Shown piece by piece: positions 45,901 to 54,448 of a stretch of 64,000 nt of DNA. How positions within the stretch are numbered: the stretch's first letter is position 1; the number at the start of each line of letters is the position of its first letter. The stretch spans positions 36,159-100,158 of the forward strand of contig JAJYDE010000013.1 of assembly GCA_021777755.1 (NCBI GenBank), in the 5' to 3' direction. A program made the translations under genes and the position numbers. The stretch is from Deltaproteobacteria bacterium. Lineage in GTDB: Bacteria; Desulfobacterota; Syntrophobacteria; Syntrophobacterales; Syntrophobacteraceae. The notes under the pieces are model-generated. The model was given only the letters and a program-made list of their open reading frames with translations, made no database searches and was not told the origin of the DNA.

Positions 45901-47130
45901 CAGCTCCCAGTTTCTTTTGACCAGCAGTTCTTCCCGACTGAAGCCAAACATGGCCGAGGCCGTGCTATTGGCGTCGATAATCATTTCCGTGTCGTTATCT
46001 ATGAAAAGAATGGCGTCGGAGCCGGCCTCGAAGAGTTCTCGATACCTTTGCTCGCTTTCGCCGAGAGCCTCAAGGGTGAAAAATTTGGAAAGGGCTACCG
46101 ACAAAAAGTTTGAAAGCCGCTCCCACAAAGCAATGGCTCCGGGTGAGAAACAGCCTTTTCGCCTGTCGTTTAACTGGAGGAGGCCAAGTCTTTCATTGCC
46201 CACGCACAGCGCGATCAAAGCCACGGATTCATAGCCTTCGCCATTGCAACGGTTTCGGGTGCGGGCGAGGCGATCGACCTCTGTGCTTTTGGACAGCAGT
46301 TCGGTCGTGCTGTTGGTCCAAAAGGTCCCGTTGCCGGTAAAAAAAGGCTTGGAAGGGTCGAATCTTGCGCGGATGACGTTTCCGCACATACACGCGAGCA
46401 CCGGATTTCCAGCGTCGTCCAAAATCGGGCGGCCGTCCTTGTCACAGGAGCAAAGGCTGCTTTCAAGCTCGACAAATTCGTCGGGAAACCCTCTGGTCTC
46501 ATAATAGGGATAATCGTAGCCGCGTTTCAGCCTGATTCCAACCGCCTCGCACCCGGAGGTTTTCTGAAAGAACGCGGTCGCTTCATAGACCAGCTCATGG
46601 AGGTGGCCGGCCTCATTGACAAGCCTCAGAAAGGCAAGCACCAATTCACGCTCTTCCTCGTCCCGCTTTCGTTCGGTGATATCGTTTCCAACGCAGAGGA
46701 TCTCGACGATCCGCCCGTTTTCATCCAGAAGAGGCGTGTGTCCCCAGGCAATCCAGACTTTTTCCCCGTTTCGTCGTATATTTTCCCTGATGGCGACCGC
46801 GTCGGGCTCCGGGCCGCAGATCTGTTCACCCGTGGTCTTGAGATCGCCTCCGTCGGCTTCAAAAGGCAACATGATGGTCCCGAGCACGTTTTTTCCAGCC
46901 AACTCCTCCTGCGTGTAGCCGAAAAAACCCTGTCCGAAGCCGTTTATGAAAGTGATGTTCCCGGAAGGATCGATGCCAATGATGATGTTGTTCGCGTTTT
47001 CGATAAGTTTTCGATAAGTTGCTTCAATCGAGCGAACCTTTTCCTGAGATCGATCGATTCTCCAACCCCAGCGCCCGATCCTGTATGGAATCGAAGCCCT
47101 CCCCCAAGGCTTGCTCTTTGAGAAGTTCAT
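43000..47130 (-). CDS. Soluble multi-PAS/GAF hybrid sensor histidine kinase with receiver domain
   Basis: The 1376-residue protein has no membrane helix. Domains in order: PAS near 38-150, a GAF domain near 160-350 with an unusual Cys-containing insert (SSLCSCDKDG, ACMCGNVI), and five further PAS domains (about 365-480, 485-605, 610-730, 735-860, 865-985). The kinase core follows with AHDFNNILG (phospho-His) and GCGIDPAIMERIFDPFFTTK, GTGLGLAVV. A C-terminal receiver (about 1255-1376; VDDEPA, phospho-Asp in VITDMTM) ends the protein. Several PAS units end in DITERK, typical of PAS-PAC repeats. It should sense cytoplasmic redox, gas or small-molecule signals and relay phosphate to an unknown partner. 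The start at 47130 is preferred; a longer frame begins at 47172. Confidence 0.9.
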   Translation of the reverse strand: MNFSKSKPWGRASIPYRIGRWGWRIDRSQEKVRSIEATYRKLIENANNIIIGIDPSGNITFINGFGQGFFGYTQEELAGKNVLGTIMLPFEADGGDLKTTGEQICGPEPDAVAIRENIRRNGEKVWIAWGHTPLLDENGRIVEILCVGNDITERKRDEEERELVLAFLRLVNEAGHLHELVYEATAFFQKTSGCEAVGIRLKRGYDYPYYETRGFPDEFVELESSLCSCDKDGRPILDDAGNPVLACMCGNVIRARFDPSKPFFTGNGTFWTNSTTELLSKSTEVDRLARTRNRCNGEGYESVALIALCVGNERLGLLQLNDRRKGCFSPGAIALWERLSNFLSVALSKFFTLEALGESEQRYRELFEAGSDAILFIDNDTEMIIDANSTASAMFGFSREELLVKRNWELSAEPDATRLATRDAKAVFGQVIIVPLRHLRRKDGTLFQAEITGRSFLWRNRPVFIAAIRDITERKKADEEKARLAAIVESSSDAIIGLSLDGTITSWNLGARNIYQYKAEEAIGQSMKLLVPDELVGDEEAILKKISSGELVEHCETVRRRKDGRNIEVSLTVSPIVDGAANIIGASSVGRDITAQKHVRDSLRESEARMKSIFRAAPIGIGLTSGRTILDLNEYLCNLCGYSREETLGRNSREFYPDEAEYERVGAKFYQRNEFQGGVTLETRLRRKDGNVIDVLLSSTPIEPGNPASALTFTVLDITGRKRAEVELNRLFRQNKLILDSAQEAIVGLDLSGMVVFANPAAAETLGYRLEDLPGRNLHRLAHHTRADGGPYPEDQCPVAKTLEAGLKCNVQDEILYRRDGTRFYSAYSASPIEEEGKIVGAVVTFRDVSARRNAEKNLSESEKRYRALFENMSSGFVLFEVVEDAGGAPVDLTILTANKIFEKTTGLTVSDIVGKRLKQVLPGIENDTADWIGRYSKVALSGESIQFEQFSELLGSFFSVTAYRSGHNQCCVTFEDITERKRSEHERERIEARLRQAQKMEALGTLAGGIAHDFNNILGVISGFTELTLMDADDRAKVQENLSEVLKASAKAADLVKQILAFSRQSAQEKQPVQVGLIAKEALKMLRASLPATVEITNKIKSRALVAADPTQIHQVLMNLCTNAAHAMSETGGVLDVGLTDLILDVQSEGVSSSLRPGPYVKLSVTDTGCGIDPAIMERIFDPFFTTKGLGVGTGLGLAVVLGIAQELGGAVDVESVVGKGSTFNVFLPAMDVASQAPAKESSPLVGGKERILIVDDEPALAQLTRTMLKRMGYEVHARSSGAQALELLRQQPQDNPFDLVITDMTMPQMTGVELIREILNYKPDQPVILCTGFSEKIDLEKARALGVRGFLMKPVVLQELAALVRKVLDRGATI

Positions 47131-47274
47131 GATGCTTTTGCAGCCTCCGTATGGTGAGCCGGTTTGAAACAATATCGGACGAATTGATCAAGGACTTCAA
47201 GGTTTAGATCAAAGGGACGCCTTGAAGCCTGGTTCATTTCCTCTGCTAATGAAAACCGGCCCACCGCGCGGACT

Positions 47275-47919
47275 TCAAAGGCCCAAGCCGGCTCCGAGCC
47301 TTGCGATTTCCTCCTCGCTCATGGCCAGGCCGGGTTTTCGGCCTTCGAGCATGGAAGCGTAAAGAAGGGTTTTTGCGCAATGTTCGAGCTTATCCATGCA
47401 CATCCAGGCCCGGGCAAGATCGCGGCCAAAGGTTACCGCCCCGTGCCTTTTCAGAAGTATCGCCCGGCTGCCCGCCACATAAGGTTCGATGGACCGGGGG
47501 ACTTCCTCGGTGGCCGGAGTCGCATAGGGGGCGAGCGGAACCTCTCCGAGCATCATCCACACCTCGGGCAGTATTTTTGAATCAAAGGCAAACCCTGCGA
47601 CCGTAAACGCGGTTGCTATCGGCGGATGGGCGTGAACAATGGCCGAAACATCCGGCCTCATGCCATAGACCAGCAGATGCATTCGTATTTCGCTCGAAGG
47701 CGCAAGGGGGCCTTCCAGAAGTGTTCCGTCCATGGCCGTTTTCGCTATCTCCCCGGCTTGGATCTCACCCTTTGAAACCCCGCCCGGAGTAATCAAAATG
47801 CAGTCCGAACCCGTTCTGCAGCTTACATTCCCGTCGCTTGCCGCAATAAGTCCCCCCTCTTGCAGCTTGCGACAGACCTCTACTATTTCGCGACGTAAAT
47901 TCATTTCTTGACTATCCAT
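47275..47919 (-). CDS. Class II aldolase/adducin-family protein (FucA-like)
   Basis: The 214-residue protein has the size and motifs of L-fuculose-phosphate aldolase-like enzymes: GGLIAASDGNVSCR near residue 22, TPGGVSKG near 48, and the zinc-binding HAHPPIATAFT near 95 with a second His region LLKRHGAVTFG near 155. It could cleave a sugar-1-phosphate or act as a related dehydratase; the exact substrate is open. The start at 47919 follows GGAGGGCGCGG. The frame is open far upstream across ftsY in antisense, which is an artefact of composition. It is divergent from ftsY across 96 bp. Confidence 0.85.
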   Translation of the reverse strand: MDSQEMNLRREIVEVCRKLQEGGLIAASDGNVSCRTGSDCILITPGGVSKGEIQAGEIAKTAMDGTLLEGPLAPSSEIRMHLLVYGMRPDVSAIVHAHPPIATAFTVAGFAFDSKILPEVWMMLGEVPLAPYATPATEEVPRSIEPYVAGSRAILLKRHGAVTFGRDLARAWMCMDKLEHCAKTLLYASMLEGRKPGLAMSEEEIARLGAGLGL

Positions 47920-47973
47920 CCCGCGCCCTCCAAAATCGGTTCTTTCATTGGGTCTTATCACTCCGGCCGGACT

Positions 47974-47979
47974 ATAATT
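47974..47979 (+). promoter_or_regulatory. Candidate -10 box of the ftsY promoter
   Basis: A perfect TATAAT lies 36 bp upstream of the ftsY ATG in the divergent spacer. A matching -35 is poor (TTGGGT with 19-bp spacing), so strength and exact use are uncertain. Confidence 0.3.
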
Positions 47980-48015
47980 TAGACCCGATCGGATTTTTGG
48001 AGGAGAAGAAAAAAG

Positions 48016-49203
48016 ATGATCAGGTGGTTTAAACGAAAAAAAGATAAGGAAACAGTGGTGGTGGAGGAGGGTCCGCTCAGGGAAGGTCATGAGGCTCAAG
48101 ACTGCCTCGATGGCCAGATTTTGAACGCGACGCCCGCCCCGGAGGTCGAAGAGCCGGAGATCGAGGCTCAAAGCCAGGCCTCGCCGCCCCGATATGAAGA
48201 AAGCCCGAAGGATTTGCCCCTCGACGAGGAGGCTTTGGAAGAGGCGCAAGAAGAAGATGATGACGATGAGAAGGGGGAAGACGGGGCTGCCCGCAGGGGT
48301 TTTTTCAAGCGTCTTCGCGGCCGTCTCAAAGGCACGCGCGAAAGATTTACTCACCGCATCGACCGGCTGGTTCTGGGCAGGAAGATCATAGACGAAGAAC
48401 TGCTCGATGAACTCGAAGAGATCCTGATTACTTCCGATCTGGGGGTCAAGACCACCTCCATGCTTCTTGGCAAGGTGGCTGAAAAGGTGAAGAGAAAGGA
48501 GTTGAGCGACCCGGCGAAGCTTCGCGAACAGATACGTGAAGAAATCAGGGCCACCCTGACCATCGAAGCCCCGGCGCTGGACTACCGCGCCCATAAGCCG
48601 CTCATTGTTCTGATCGTTGGCGTAAACGGTACGGGAAAAACGACCACAACGGGGAAACTGGCCGCCCGTTTAAAAGAGCAGGGCTTGAAGCCCATGCTGG
48701 TGGCCTGCGACACGTTCCGGGCCGCCGCGGTCGAGCAACTCTCCATCTGGGCGGAGCGCGTCGGCGTTCCGGTGGTAAAGCAGAAAAGCGGTTCGGACCC
48801 CTCGGCGGTTGCTTTCGACTCGCTCGATGCCGCGGTTTCCCGCGATATCGACGTGGTGCTGATGGACACTGCGGGCCGTATGCACACCAAGGTCAATCTG
48901 ATGGAAGAACTCAAGAAAATCCACCGCGTTGTCGAAAAGAAACTGGCGGGGGCGCCTCACGAGGTTTTTCTCGTCCTGGACGCCTCCACGGGGCAAAACG
49001 CCCTCTCGCAGGCCAAGCTTTTCAAGGAGGGCATCGGTCTTACCGGGCTCATTCTTACAAAGCTCGACGGTACGGCCAAAGGCGGCATCGTTGCGGCGAT
49101 CTGCGACGAACTTCAGGTGCCGGTCCGCTATATCGGGATAGGAGAAAGCGTCGAGGATCTGCGTCCCTTCGACGCCGAGGAATTTACGAACGCACTGTTT
49201 TAA
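48016..49203 (+). CDS. ftsY: Signal recognition particle receptor FtsY
   Basis: FtsY docks ribosome-SRP complexes to the membrane translocon. The 395-residue protein has an acidic, membrane-targeting A-domain (about residues 1-95, Glu/Asp-rich with [19 protein letters not shown]). The helical N-domain follows (about 98-185) with an Arg/Lys-rich start. The GTPase G-domain has [13 protein letters not shown] (P-loop), [20 protein letters not shown] and [18 protein letters not shown] precedes the ATG. The gene is monocistronic, divergent from the aldolase gene, with a terminator-like hairpin about 235 bp downstream. Confidence 0.96.
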   Translation: MIRWFKRKKDKETVVVEEGPLREGHEAQDCLDGQILNATPAPEVEEPEIEAQSQASPPRYEESPKDLPLDEEALEEAQEEDDDDEKGEDGAARRGFFKRLRGRLKGTRERFTHRIDRLVLGRKIIDEELLDELEEILITSDLGVKTTSMLLGKVAEKVKRKELSDPAKLREQIREEIRATLTIEAPALDYRAHKPLIVLIVGVNGTGKTTTTGKLAARLKEQGLKPMLVACDTFRAAAVEQLSIWAERVGVPVVKQKSGSDPSAVAFDSLDAAVSRDIDVVLMDTAGRMHTKVNLMEELKKIHRVVEKKLAGAPHEVFLVLDASTGQNALSQAKLFKEGIGLTGLILTKLDGTAKGGIVAAICDELQVPVRYIGIGESVEDLRPFDAEEFTNALF

Positions 49204-49438
49204 AATTTTTTCGAGGACGGAAGGGTGCGCGGCCTTGCGCAATTGACTTCTTTTCCAAGCGGCATTACCGTATTGATACCATGCTTTAGCCGAAGTCCCG
49301 CGCGGTCCCCGGAAGAGGGGATTCCGTTTGTCGGGGAAAGCGTCTTGTCCCTCGGGCAGGGGCGGGCGAGCATTCGGCGAAAAACATGAACTGGCGTTGA
49401 CTCTTGTTAAGAGGTGATGATTGGAGCTAGCAAGCCAG

Positions 49439-49476
49439 GCCCCCCGGGAGCGGTTGAACATGCGCATCCGGGGGGC
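49439..49476 (+). terminator. Rho-independent terminator candidate
   Basis: GCCCCCCGG (49439-49447) pairs perfectly with CCGGGGGGC (49468-49476) across a 20-base loop and is followed by TTTCCGTTTTT. Orientation fits rightward transcripts from ftsY or from an RNA starting in the spacer. Confidence 0.55.
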
Positions 49477-49492
49477 TTTCCGTTTTTGCGGG

Positions 49493-49520
49493 AGGCGGGC
49501 TCGGATTTGCCTGCCCGCCT
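49493..49520. repeat. Second hairpin, 8-bp perfect stem
   Basis: AGGCGGGC (49493-49500) pairs with GCCCGCCT (49513-49520) across a 12-base loop. It lies 33 bp beyond the end of the leftward zinc-ribbon gene and could terminate that transcript, though it lacks a U-run. Confidence 0.45.
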
Positions 49521-49553
49521 ACTTGATTTAAACTGTCAGAGAATTTGGTCAGC

Positions 49554-49757
49554 TTAGCGGGGCGCGCCGGAGGAACCCGTCGTCTCCAGGGTACATTTCG
49601 AAAAATCGATTTCCTTACCGCATTTTCCGCAGATGTGCTTCTTGTCGAACTCATCCGAGAAAATTTCCTTTTCCTGCCCGCATTCCGGGCAAGAGCAGGA
49701 AAAGGACTGCAGGTTTTTGAATTGCTCGAATCCGGGGCAGTGTTGCGGTGTCGTCAT
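49554..49757 (-). CDS. Small zinc-ribbon protein
   Basis: The 67-residue protein has a CPGFEQ start. It then has two CxxC knuckles, CSCPECGQEKEIF (about residues 21-33) and HICGKCGKEIDFSKC (about 41-55), a likely zinc ribbon. GGAGCTGACAA precedes the ATG. It is probably a cytoplasmic nucleic-acid- or protein-binding peptide; no precise function can be given. The gene lies 94 bp from the next leftward small gene and might share its transcript. Confidence 0.8.
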   Translation of the reverse strand: MTTPQHCPGFEQFKNLQSFSCSCPECGQEKEIFSDEFDKKHICGKCGKEIDFSKCTLETTGSSGAPR

Positions 49758-49851
49758 TTGTCAGCTCCTTTTTTAATGGTGTTTGCAAACCAACGCGCAT
49801 CCACGCGCCATGAGGACAATCGGGTCTTCAGCCCCGTTTTGGTCCAAGCGC

Positions 49852-50070
49852 TCAGGCCAGACCGTATCCCATCGAACCGAAGGTTTCAAGAGCAGCCTTG
49901 GCTTGCTCGACCGTGTCTCCGAGCTTCCACGGCTCCATAAATCCGCAGAGCATCAGTTTCCAGCCTTCCTCATCGAAGAAAATGTCGGCATCGTCCTCAC
50001 AGGCCATGCCGCAACCTTCCTCGCCCAATATGTCATACAGGGTATCCCTGATTTGGCGTTCACCTTCCAT
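49852..50070 (-). CDS. Small acidic protein of unknown function
   Basis: The 72-residue acidic protein (MEGERQIRDTLYDILGEEG start) has two closely placed cysteines (CGMACEDD) and an aromatic C-terminal half (EPWKLGDTVEQAKAALETFG). GGAGATCGCGAC precedes the ATG at good spacing, and codon pattern is consistent with coding. I do not recognise the family. It sits immediately upstream of the zinc-ribbon gene on the same strand, so the two small proteins may be co-expressed. Confidence 0.65.
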   Translation of the reverse strand: MEGERQIRDTLYDILGEEGCGMACEDDADIFFDEEGWKLMLCGFMEPWKLGDTVEQAKAALETFGSMGYGLA

Positions 50071-50214
50071 GTCGCGATCTCCATTATCGAAATTATGACG
50101 GATATTTTCAACTGTCTTATCATACCTTTTCTAAGTACGACTTGACGGCTATCAATCCTGTTCAAACATTTGCGCGGAGATCTCCTGGTTGAATTTTTTG
50201 CGGCCGCCGCGTTG

Positions 50215-51603
50215 CTACTGTTGGCAGGCGGCCGGTCCGGGCAGCGGCGCCGGCGAAGGCCCGAATTCCACGTCGTTGGGGTTGATCGCGTTTTTCACCA
50301 ATTGTTGAAAAGCGGTGAAGTCCACGTCCAGATTCGTGGCCGAAATACTGCCGCCCGGAACAAAAAGCTGCATGGTGGCGGGCGAATCCTGTGTGAGAGG
50401 ATCCAGGGAGCGAAGCTGATCGAAGGTCTGGGCCGTATAATAGATCCGGACCAAATACCGCCTCGTTTGCTTTGACTGGCGCAGTTCGAAGACGAGCGCT
50501 CCGCCCGGAGCACAATAATCGGGCTGATATCCGCTCAATTGCCAGTGCAGATTGAGAAGTCCCGCCAGGCCGGCCACGTAATTGTCCGAACTTATCACGA
50601 CGACCATCTTGGAGCGGGCGTTGCCGAAAGAGCCTGCCAAATTATAGCCGTGTACAGCGTTCTGCATGGTGCGCAGCACGTGCGAGGCGGCATTGGAACT
50701 TTGCACCTGGCTGAGGTAGGGCGTACGATCCTCGATGGCGAAGGCCAGATCGAGCAGCCGGGTATGCTGGGAGACTTGTTCGGGGGTCCACTCGCCCCAG
50801 GCCGTTGTCATGTTGTCGGCGTATTGCATCACGAAAGGATCCGCGGCTGCGAGGGTGGCTTCCAGCGCTCCCAGCTCGATAATGCTTCCGGTGGCAGGCT
50901 TGGAGTTGGTCGAGAAGGTAATGGCCCCGGCAGTTGGATCGACACAGGGTGTCGAGGACTCCTGCGGGCAGTTTGAAGACGAATTGGGGGGCTGCAGTGC
51001 GTTCAGTATCAGGGAAAACTCCGCACTGCAGGCCTCCTTCATGGCGTCTCCGGTATTGTAAATTCCCTCGACCTGGCTTAGAGCGATCTCGGGGTTGACC
51101 CGGGCGACCCCGGTCTCCAAGGTTGCGAACACGGGGTCCGCGGAACATGAGGGGGCCTCGATGGCATAGGAGTGTACGACGGGAGTCAGCCCCTGGTCCC
51201 GGATCATCCCTTCCCAGAAATAATAGGCCGTGTTGAAGGATCTCTGGATGCAGTTGGAACGGAAATACGATTGCGCCGCGTTTTGCTGGTCGTTGTTTGA
51301 CGCGAGCAGCCCCTCGGCCGTCAAATATTGGCGGAAATATTGGCCGAGGTAGGTTTCCGCCGTCTGTCCGTTGGGAGTCAAACACCCCGCAGGGACCTCG
51401 AAGGCCGGCCAGTCCCGGACCGCGAATTGTCCCAGGGCGCTCAAGGGCACGGTCGACGAGCGAATGCTGTGACGGCCGAAAATTATGATCTGTTTAAGAA
51501 CCGTGTTGTCGTTTGGTATGACGGTCTGGGCCAAAACGGAAATCCGGGCGGGCGCGCTCAAGGCCAGCACCAGACCCAGCACTGCCAGCATGCGTTTGAT
51601 CAT
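50215..51603 (-). CDS. Histidine-acid-phosphatase-fold protein (Agp/AppA-like) with altered active-site motifs
   Basis: The 462-residue protein has a signal peptide (about residues 5-25, cleavage near LAQ). It is alignable to E. coli glucose-1-phosphatase Agp over its length. The nucleophile motif is FGRHSIRSS (residues 42-50; Agp has RHNLRAP), so Arg44, His45 and Arg48 are kept, but the final Pro is Ser. The second motif, HD in Agp (GHDSN), reads SSDNY here: the Asp is kept and the His is lost. Activity may thus be altered. GAGGAGAGAC precedes the ATG at 51603. It follows the secreted metallophosphoesterase gene by 85 bp, suggesting a joint extracellular phosphate-scavenging role. Confidence 0.85.
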   Translation of the reverse strand: MIKRMLAVLGLVLALSAPARISVLAQTVIPNDNTVLKQIIIFGRHSIRSSTVPLSALGQFAVRDWPAFEVPAGCLTPNGQTAETYLGQYFRQYLTAEGLLASNNDQQNAAQSYFRSNCIQRSFNTAYYFWEGMIRDQGLTPVVHSYAIEAPSCSADPVFATLETGVARVNPEIALSQVEGIYNTGDAMKEACSAEFSLILNALQPPNSSSNCPQESSTPCVDPTAGAITFSTNSKPATGSIIELGALEATLAAADPFVMQYADNMTTAWGEWTPEQVSQHTRLLDLAFAIEDRTPYLSQVQSSNAASHVLRTMQNAVHGYNLAGSFGNARSKMVVVISSDNYVAGLAGLLNLHWQLSGYQPDYCAPGGALVFELRQSKQTRRYLVRIYYTAQTFDQLRSLDPLTQDSPATMQLFVPGGSISATNLDVDFTAFQQLVKNAINPNDVEFGPSPAPLPGPAACQQ

Positions 51604-51688
51604 TATGTCTCTCCTCGGGATTTGAACGGGCTCCGGAAGCTCGCTTCCGGTCCCACATTTTTTTCCTGGAACTTGTAGTTCGAGGGTA

Positions 51689-53962
51689 TCAACCCCCGAT
51701 AGCAGCTGTTTTTGAAAAGTGAACAGAATCTTGCACAATTGGAGACACGCGGCCATTTGCGTCTTTTACCTGAAAATAGACTGTTTTTGCCCCGCTACCC
51801 GAAGCTGCTCCCAGGGCGAAACTCGGGGGGGGATCCCCCGGACCGGGATAGAATTGCCAAGCGGCGCCTTTGAAGTTTCGGGATTGGCTGGCCCTGTATT
51901 CGGTCGCAGCGCTGCCCAGGACGCAGTTGTTCAAAGTAACCGCCTGGCTTGCAACCGTGTTTGCGCCGCCGTCGATTTTGAAGTAGCCGACAACCGGCCC
52001 GAGATTTTGGAGCTTGTTCTGCAGCCCCGGGCTGAGTTGGCCGAGTGGAATGACAAGCTCGGCATTATAGACGCAGCTGTTCGGGTCCATGCCCGGACCC
52101 TGCTGATAGTTGTTCGTGGGGTTGGCGGTATGATTGCCGAATGTGGTGGGGTCGAATATCTCCATGGCCCCGATCGCATATTTGCGCGAATTGCAGGCGG
52201 GTGTTCCGGGCTGGGGCGCCGTGTCGTGTGAGAGGGCGACCACGGATATGCTCGGTTCGTTGCCTATGCTCGAATCGCTGCTGTTGTAGATTAGCCTGTA
52301 GCTTCGGAACTGTTGGGGGAAGTCCCTTAACGAAGGGGTTTCGGCAACCCAGAAGCCTTGATTGGCCGCCGCGCTTGGAACATAGACCGATGCGGGCTGC
52401 GGTGTGATGGTGTTTCGGTGCACGTGTCCGGCCACCCACAGAACAAGGTTCGGGTTGTTGTGGCAGGCAGAGAGGATGAAGTCCATTGGGACCTCGGAGT
52501 ACTCCCAGAGGGAAGCCAGATATTGATTGGCGGTCGGGGGGGAGTCTCCCATGGCCGTTTGCGCGTAGGGATTGAGCGGGACATGGGAGCAGACAATCAT
52601 GAGTTGGTCGGCATTTTGACCGGCGGCGAGCTGATTTTGGAGCCATTGGAAACGCTTGTTGTCAAGAGAGCCCCCGGCGCCGTGGTAGAGCTTGTCGGTA
52701 TCATCGAGGACAATTATCTTGATCGGAATTCCTGGCACCGGGTTGAAGGAGTAACAGGCAAACCCTGCCGCGGCCATTGCCCGGGTGAAACCGTGGCCGA
52801 CCGGCTGCGATTGTGTATTGAAAAACTCGTTCATCCATTGATTTACGGAAAGCGAGCGGCGGTTGCGATCGGAAGCCACCGTGATCGCCTGTGTCGAAAT
52901 TGTGGGTCCGGCCCCGATGATTTTGCCGTACGGATCACTGCCGTCAACCACCCCCATATACCAGCGTTGATCGAAAGGGGCGTTGAAGACCAGGTTCCAA
53001 AACTGCGGTCCCTGGTTGGCGGCGGTCAACATTTCGTATTCCGCAAGGGTTGACGCCACTCCGATCGTGAGGATCTGCGAGCCGACAAGAGTGTGCCGCA
53101 GCACATCGGTCACCGTCGTCGATCCCATCCAGAACTGATCGTGGTTGCCGATGGCCTGGTACCATGGAATCGACCTGTCCAGCCCCGCCGCCTGATAGGG
53201 CTTCTGGTAGTCTATGCTATTGGCCCCCAGATGGGCGCCCGAACTGGGGGTGATCATCTTGCCGTCCAAAACGTCGATATACCACCTCAGTTCATTGTAC
53301 TGGGTATTGTCCGCGGCATCTCCAAGGCCTATGCCGAAATTGAAGGGCGTCAGTTGATGCTGGGCGTTGATCGACTGAACGGCGGCGTCCAAAACCTGGG
53401 TGGTGGAAAGGATGATGCCCGAATAGGCGGAGATGTTGCCCATGGGCAGTGTGATCTGATGGCCGCCCACCGTGCCCGTTACTCCGGGGTTCGGATATTG
53501 GTAGGCAAACCCCGGGGGCCTTGCCGGACATTCCTTGTCGGCGATATGGCAATCGCTTATGCTGAAAAAATTCAGAAGCAGCGGAGCCGACGGATCGGGG
53601 GTCCTTGTCGCCGCAGTGCTCCCGCTCGCCATGTCGGGCAGGACATAAACGCCGCTCCCCCTTGCCGGGGCGCTCCAACCCCACGCACCGAAGTTATTCG
53701 CGTCATACTCGGAAAGATCACCCGGAGAGAGGGAATAGAAATAATAGGGTGAAATGAAGTTGTCCGGCGGAACCACCGCCCCGGGCAGGACCACGCTGGT
53801 AAGAGTCGATGTGATCGCACCGATCGGGTAGGTCGGGCTCGACGGGACGCCCCCCGCGGCAAAGAGCTGTTTTATCATTCCGATGGGTGAAAATTCCAAC
53901 CCCAGGACAGCTGCGGCGCCGGCGCAATATTTCAAAAAATCCCTTCTCAAGATTTCGGTCAT
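51689..53962 (-). CDS. Secreted TIGR03768-type metallophosphoesterase (Tat substrate)
   Basis: The 757-residue protein begins with a twin-arginine signal, RRDFLKYCAGAAAVLGLEF (residues 5-23), so it is exported folded. Calcineurin-type metal motifs are complete: SDCHIAD near residue 136, GDAAD near 208, GNHDQFW near 262, CSHVPLN near 450 and AGHVHRN near 506. The long insertions and total length fit the TIGR03768 family, of unknown physiological substrate. A C-terminal Ig-like or beta-rich part ends in VQDSVHF. GGAGGAATC precedes the ATG. It is first in a two-gene secreted phosphatase unit. Confidence 0.88.
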   Translation of the reverse strand: MTEILRRDFLKYCAGAAAVLGLEFSPIGMIKQLFAAGGVPSSPTYPIGAITSTLTSVVLPGAVVPPDNFISPYYFYSLSPGDLSEYDANNFGAWGWSAPARGSGVYVLPDMASGSTAATRTPDPSAPLLLNFFSISDCHIADKECPARPPGFAYQYPNPGVTGTVGGHQITLPMGNISAYSGIILSTTQVLDAAVQSINAQHQLTPFNFGIGLGDAADNTQYNELRWYIDVLDGKMITPSSGAHLGANSIDYQKPYQAAGLDRSIPWYQAIGNHDQFWMGSTTVTDVLRHTLVGSQILTIGVASTLAEYEMLTAANQGPQFWNLVFNAPFDQRWYMGVVDGSDPYGKIIGAGPTISTQAITVASDRNRRSLSVNQWMNEFFNTQSQPVGHGFTRAMAAAGFACYSFNPVPGIPIKIIVLDDTDKLYHGAGGSLDNKRFQWLQNQLAAGQNADQLMIVCSHVPLNPYAQTAMGDSPPTANQYLASLWEYSEVPMDFILSACHNNPNLVLWVAGHVHRNTITPQPASVYVPSAAANQGFWVAETPSLRDFPQQFRSYRLIYNSSDSSIGNEPSISVVALSHDTAPQPGTPACNSRKYAIGAMEIFDPTTFGNHTANPTNNYQQGPGMDPNSCVYNAELVIPLGQLSPGLQNKLQNLGPVVGYFKIDGGANTVASQAVTLNNCVLGSAATEYRASQSRNFKGAAWQFYPGPGDPPPSFALGAASGSGAKTVYFQVKDANGRVSPIVQDSVHFSKTAAIGG

Positions 53963-54187
53963 GATTCCTCCGTGTTTTGCAAGTCAATAACCCCGGCTGA
54001 CTCAGTTCATTCTCGACCACCCGGTGTCCGCAGATCTCCAAGCGTCTCGATCTCCGAGTCCGCTGTTTGACTATGTCGGAAAAATCATTGTCTTTGATAA
54101 ATCATTTTGGAGCCGTCCATTTGGGGCAATCCAAATTGACTCCCCCTTTCTCGTGGGTACGATATGGCCCATTGGAGGTAATTCGAT

Positions 54188-54448
54188 ATGGCTGCACATT
54201 CTGTTGTTCGTGCGCGGATTGACGGACAAATCAAAATCGAAGCTGAAGCCGTGCTTGCTTCCATGGGGCTCACAGTCTCGGATGCTTTTCGTTTGATGAT
54301 GATGCGCATCGCAAAAGAGAAGAAGTTGCCTTTTGAACCTCTCGTTCCAAACAAGGAGACACTTGAGGCGATTAAGGCCGCCAGGCGCGGCGAACCGCTC
54401 GAGGTCGGTTCGATTGATAACCTGTTTGCGGAATTGAATGCGCAATGA
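54188..54448 (+). CDS. RelB/DinJ-family antitoxin
   Basis: The 86-residue protein has the ribbon-helix-helix start VVRARIDGQIKIEAEAVLAS, the family core MGLTVSDAFRLMMMRIAKEK, and a C-terminal toxin-binding tail (VGSIDNLFAELNAQ). GGAGG lies upstream. It overlaps by 11 bp a downstream frame that is a decayed YafQ-type toxin, so this is an orphan antitoxin. A direct repeat of CGATATGGC at 54160 and 54182 flanks the start codon region and might be an operator, which is inference. Confidence 0.88.
   Translation: MAAHSVVRARIDGQIKIEAEAVLASMGLTVSDAFRLMMMRIAKEKKLPFEPLVPNKETLEAIKAARRGEPLEVGSIDNLFAELNAQ

Larger units (their letters stand above)
49204..49553. other. Spacer after ftsY with two strong hairpins, no clear gene
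   Basis: This 350-bp region lies between convergent genes. It contains two hairpins (49439-49476 and 49493-49520). A 46-codon frame from ATG 49418 (MIGASKPGPPG start) runs through both hairpins with a GAGGTG site, but codon content is not persuasive. I looked for tRNA, 4.5S RNA and 6S RNA hallmarks and found none. A small RNA ending at the first hairpin is conceivable. Confidence 0.4.

Noticed and set aside
47920..48594. Upstream extension of the aldolase frame across ftsY
   Set aside because: It overlaps the promoter and first half of ftsY in antisense; the aldolase start at 47919 has a strong ribosome binding site.
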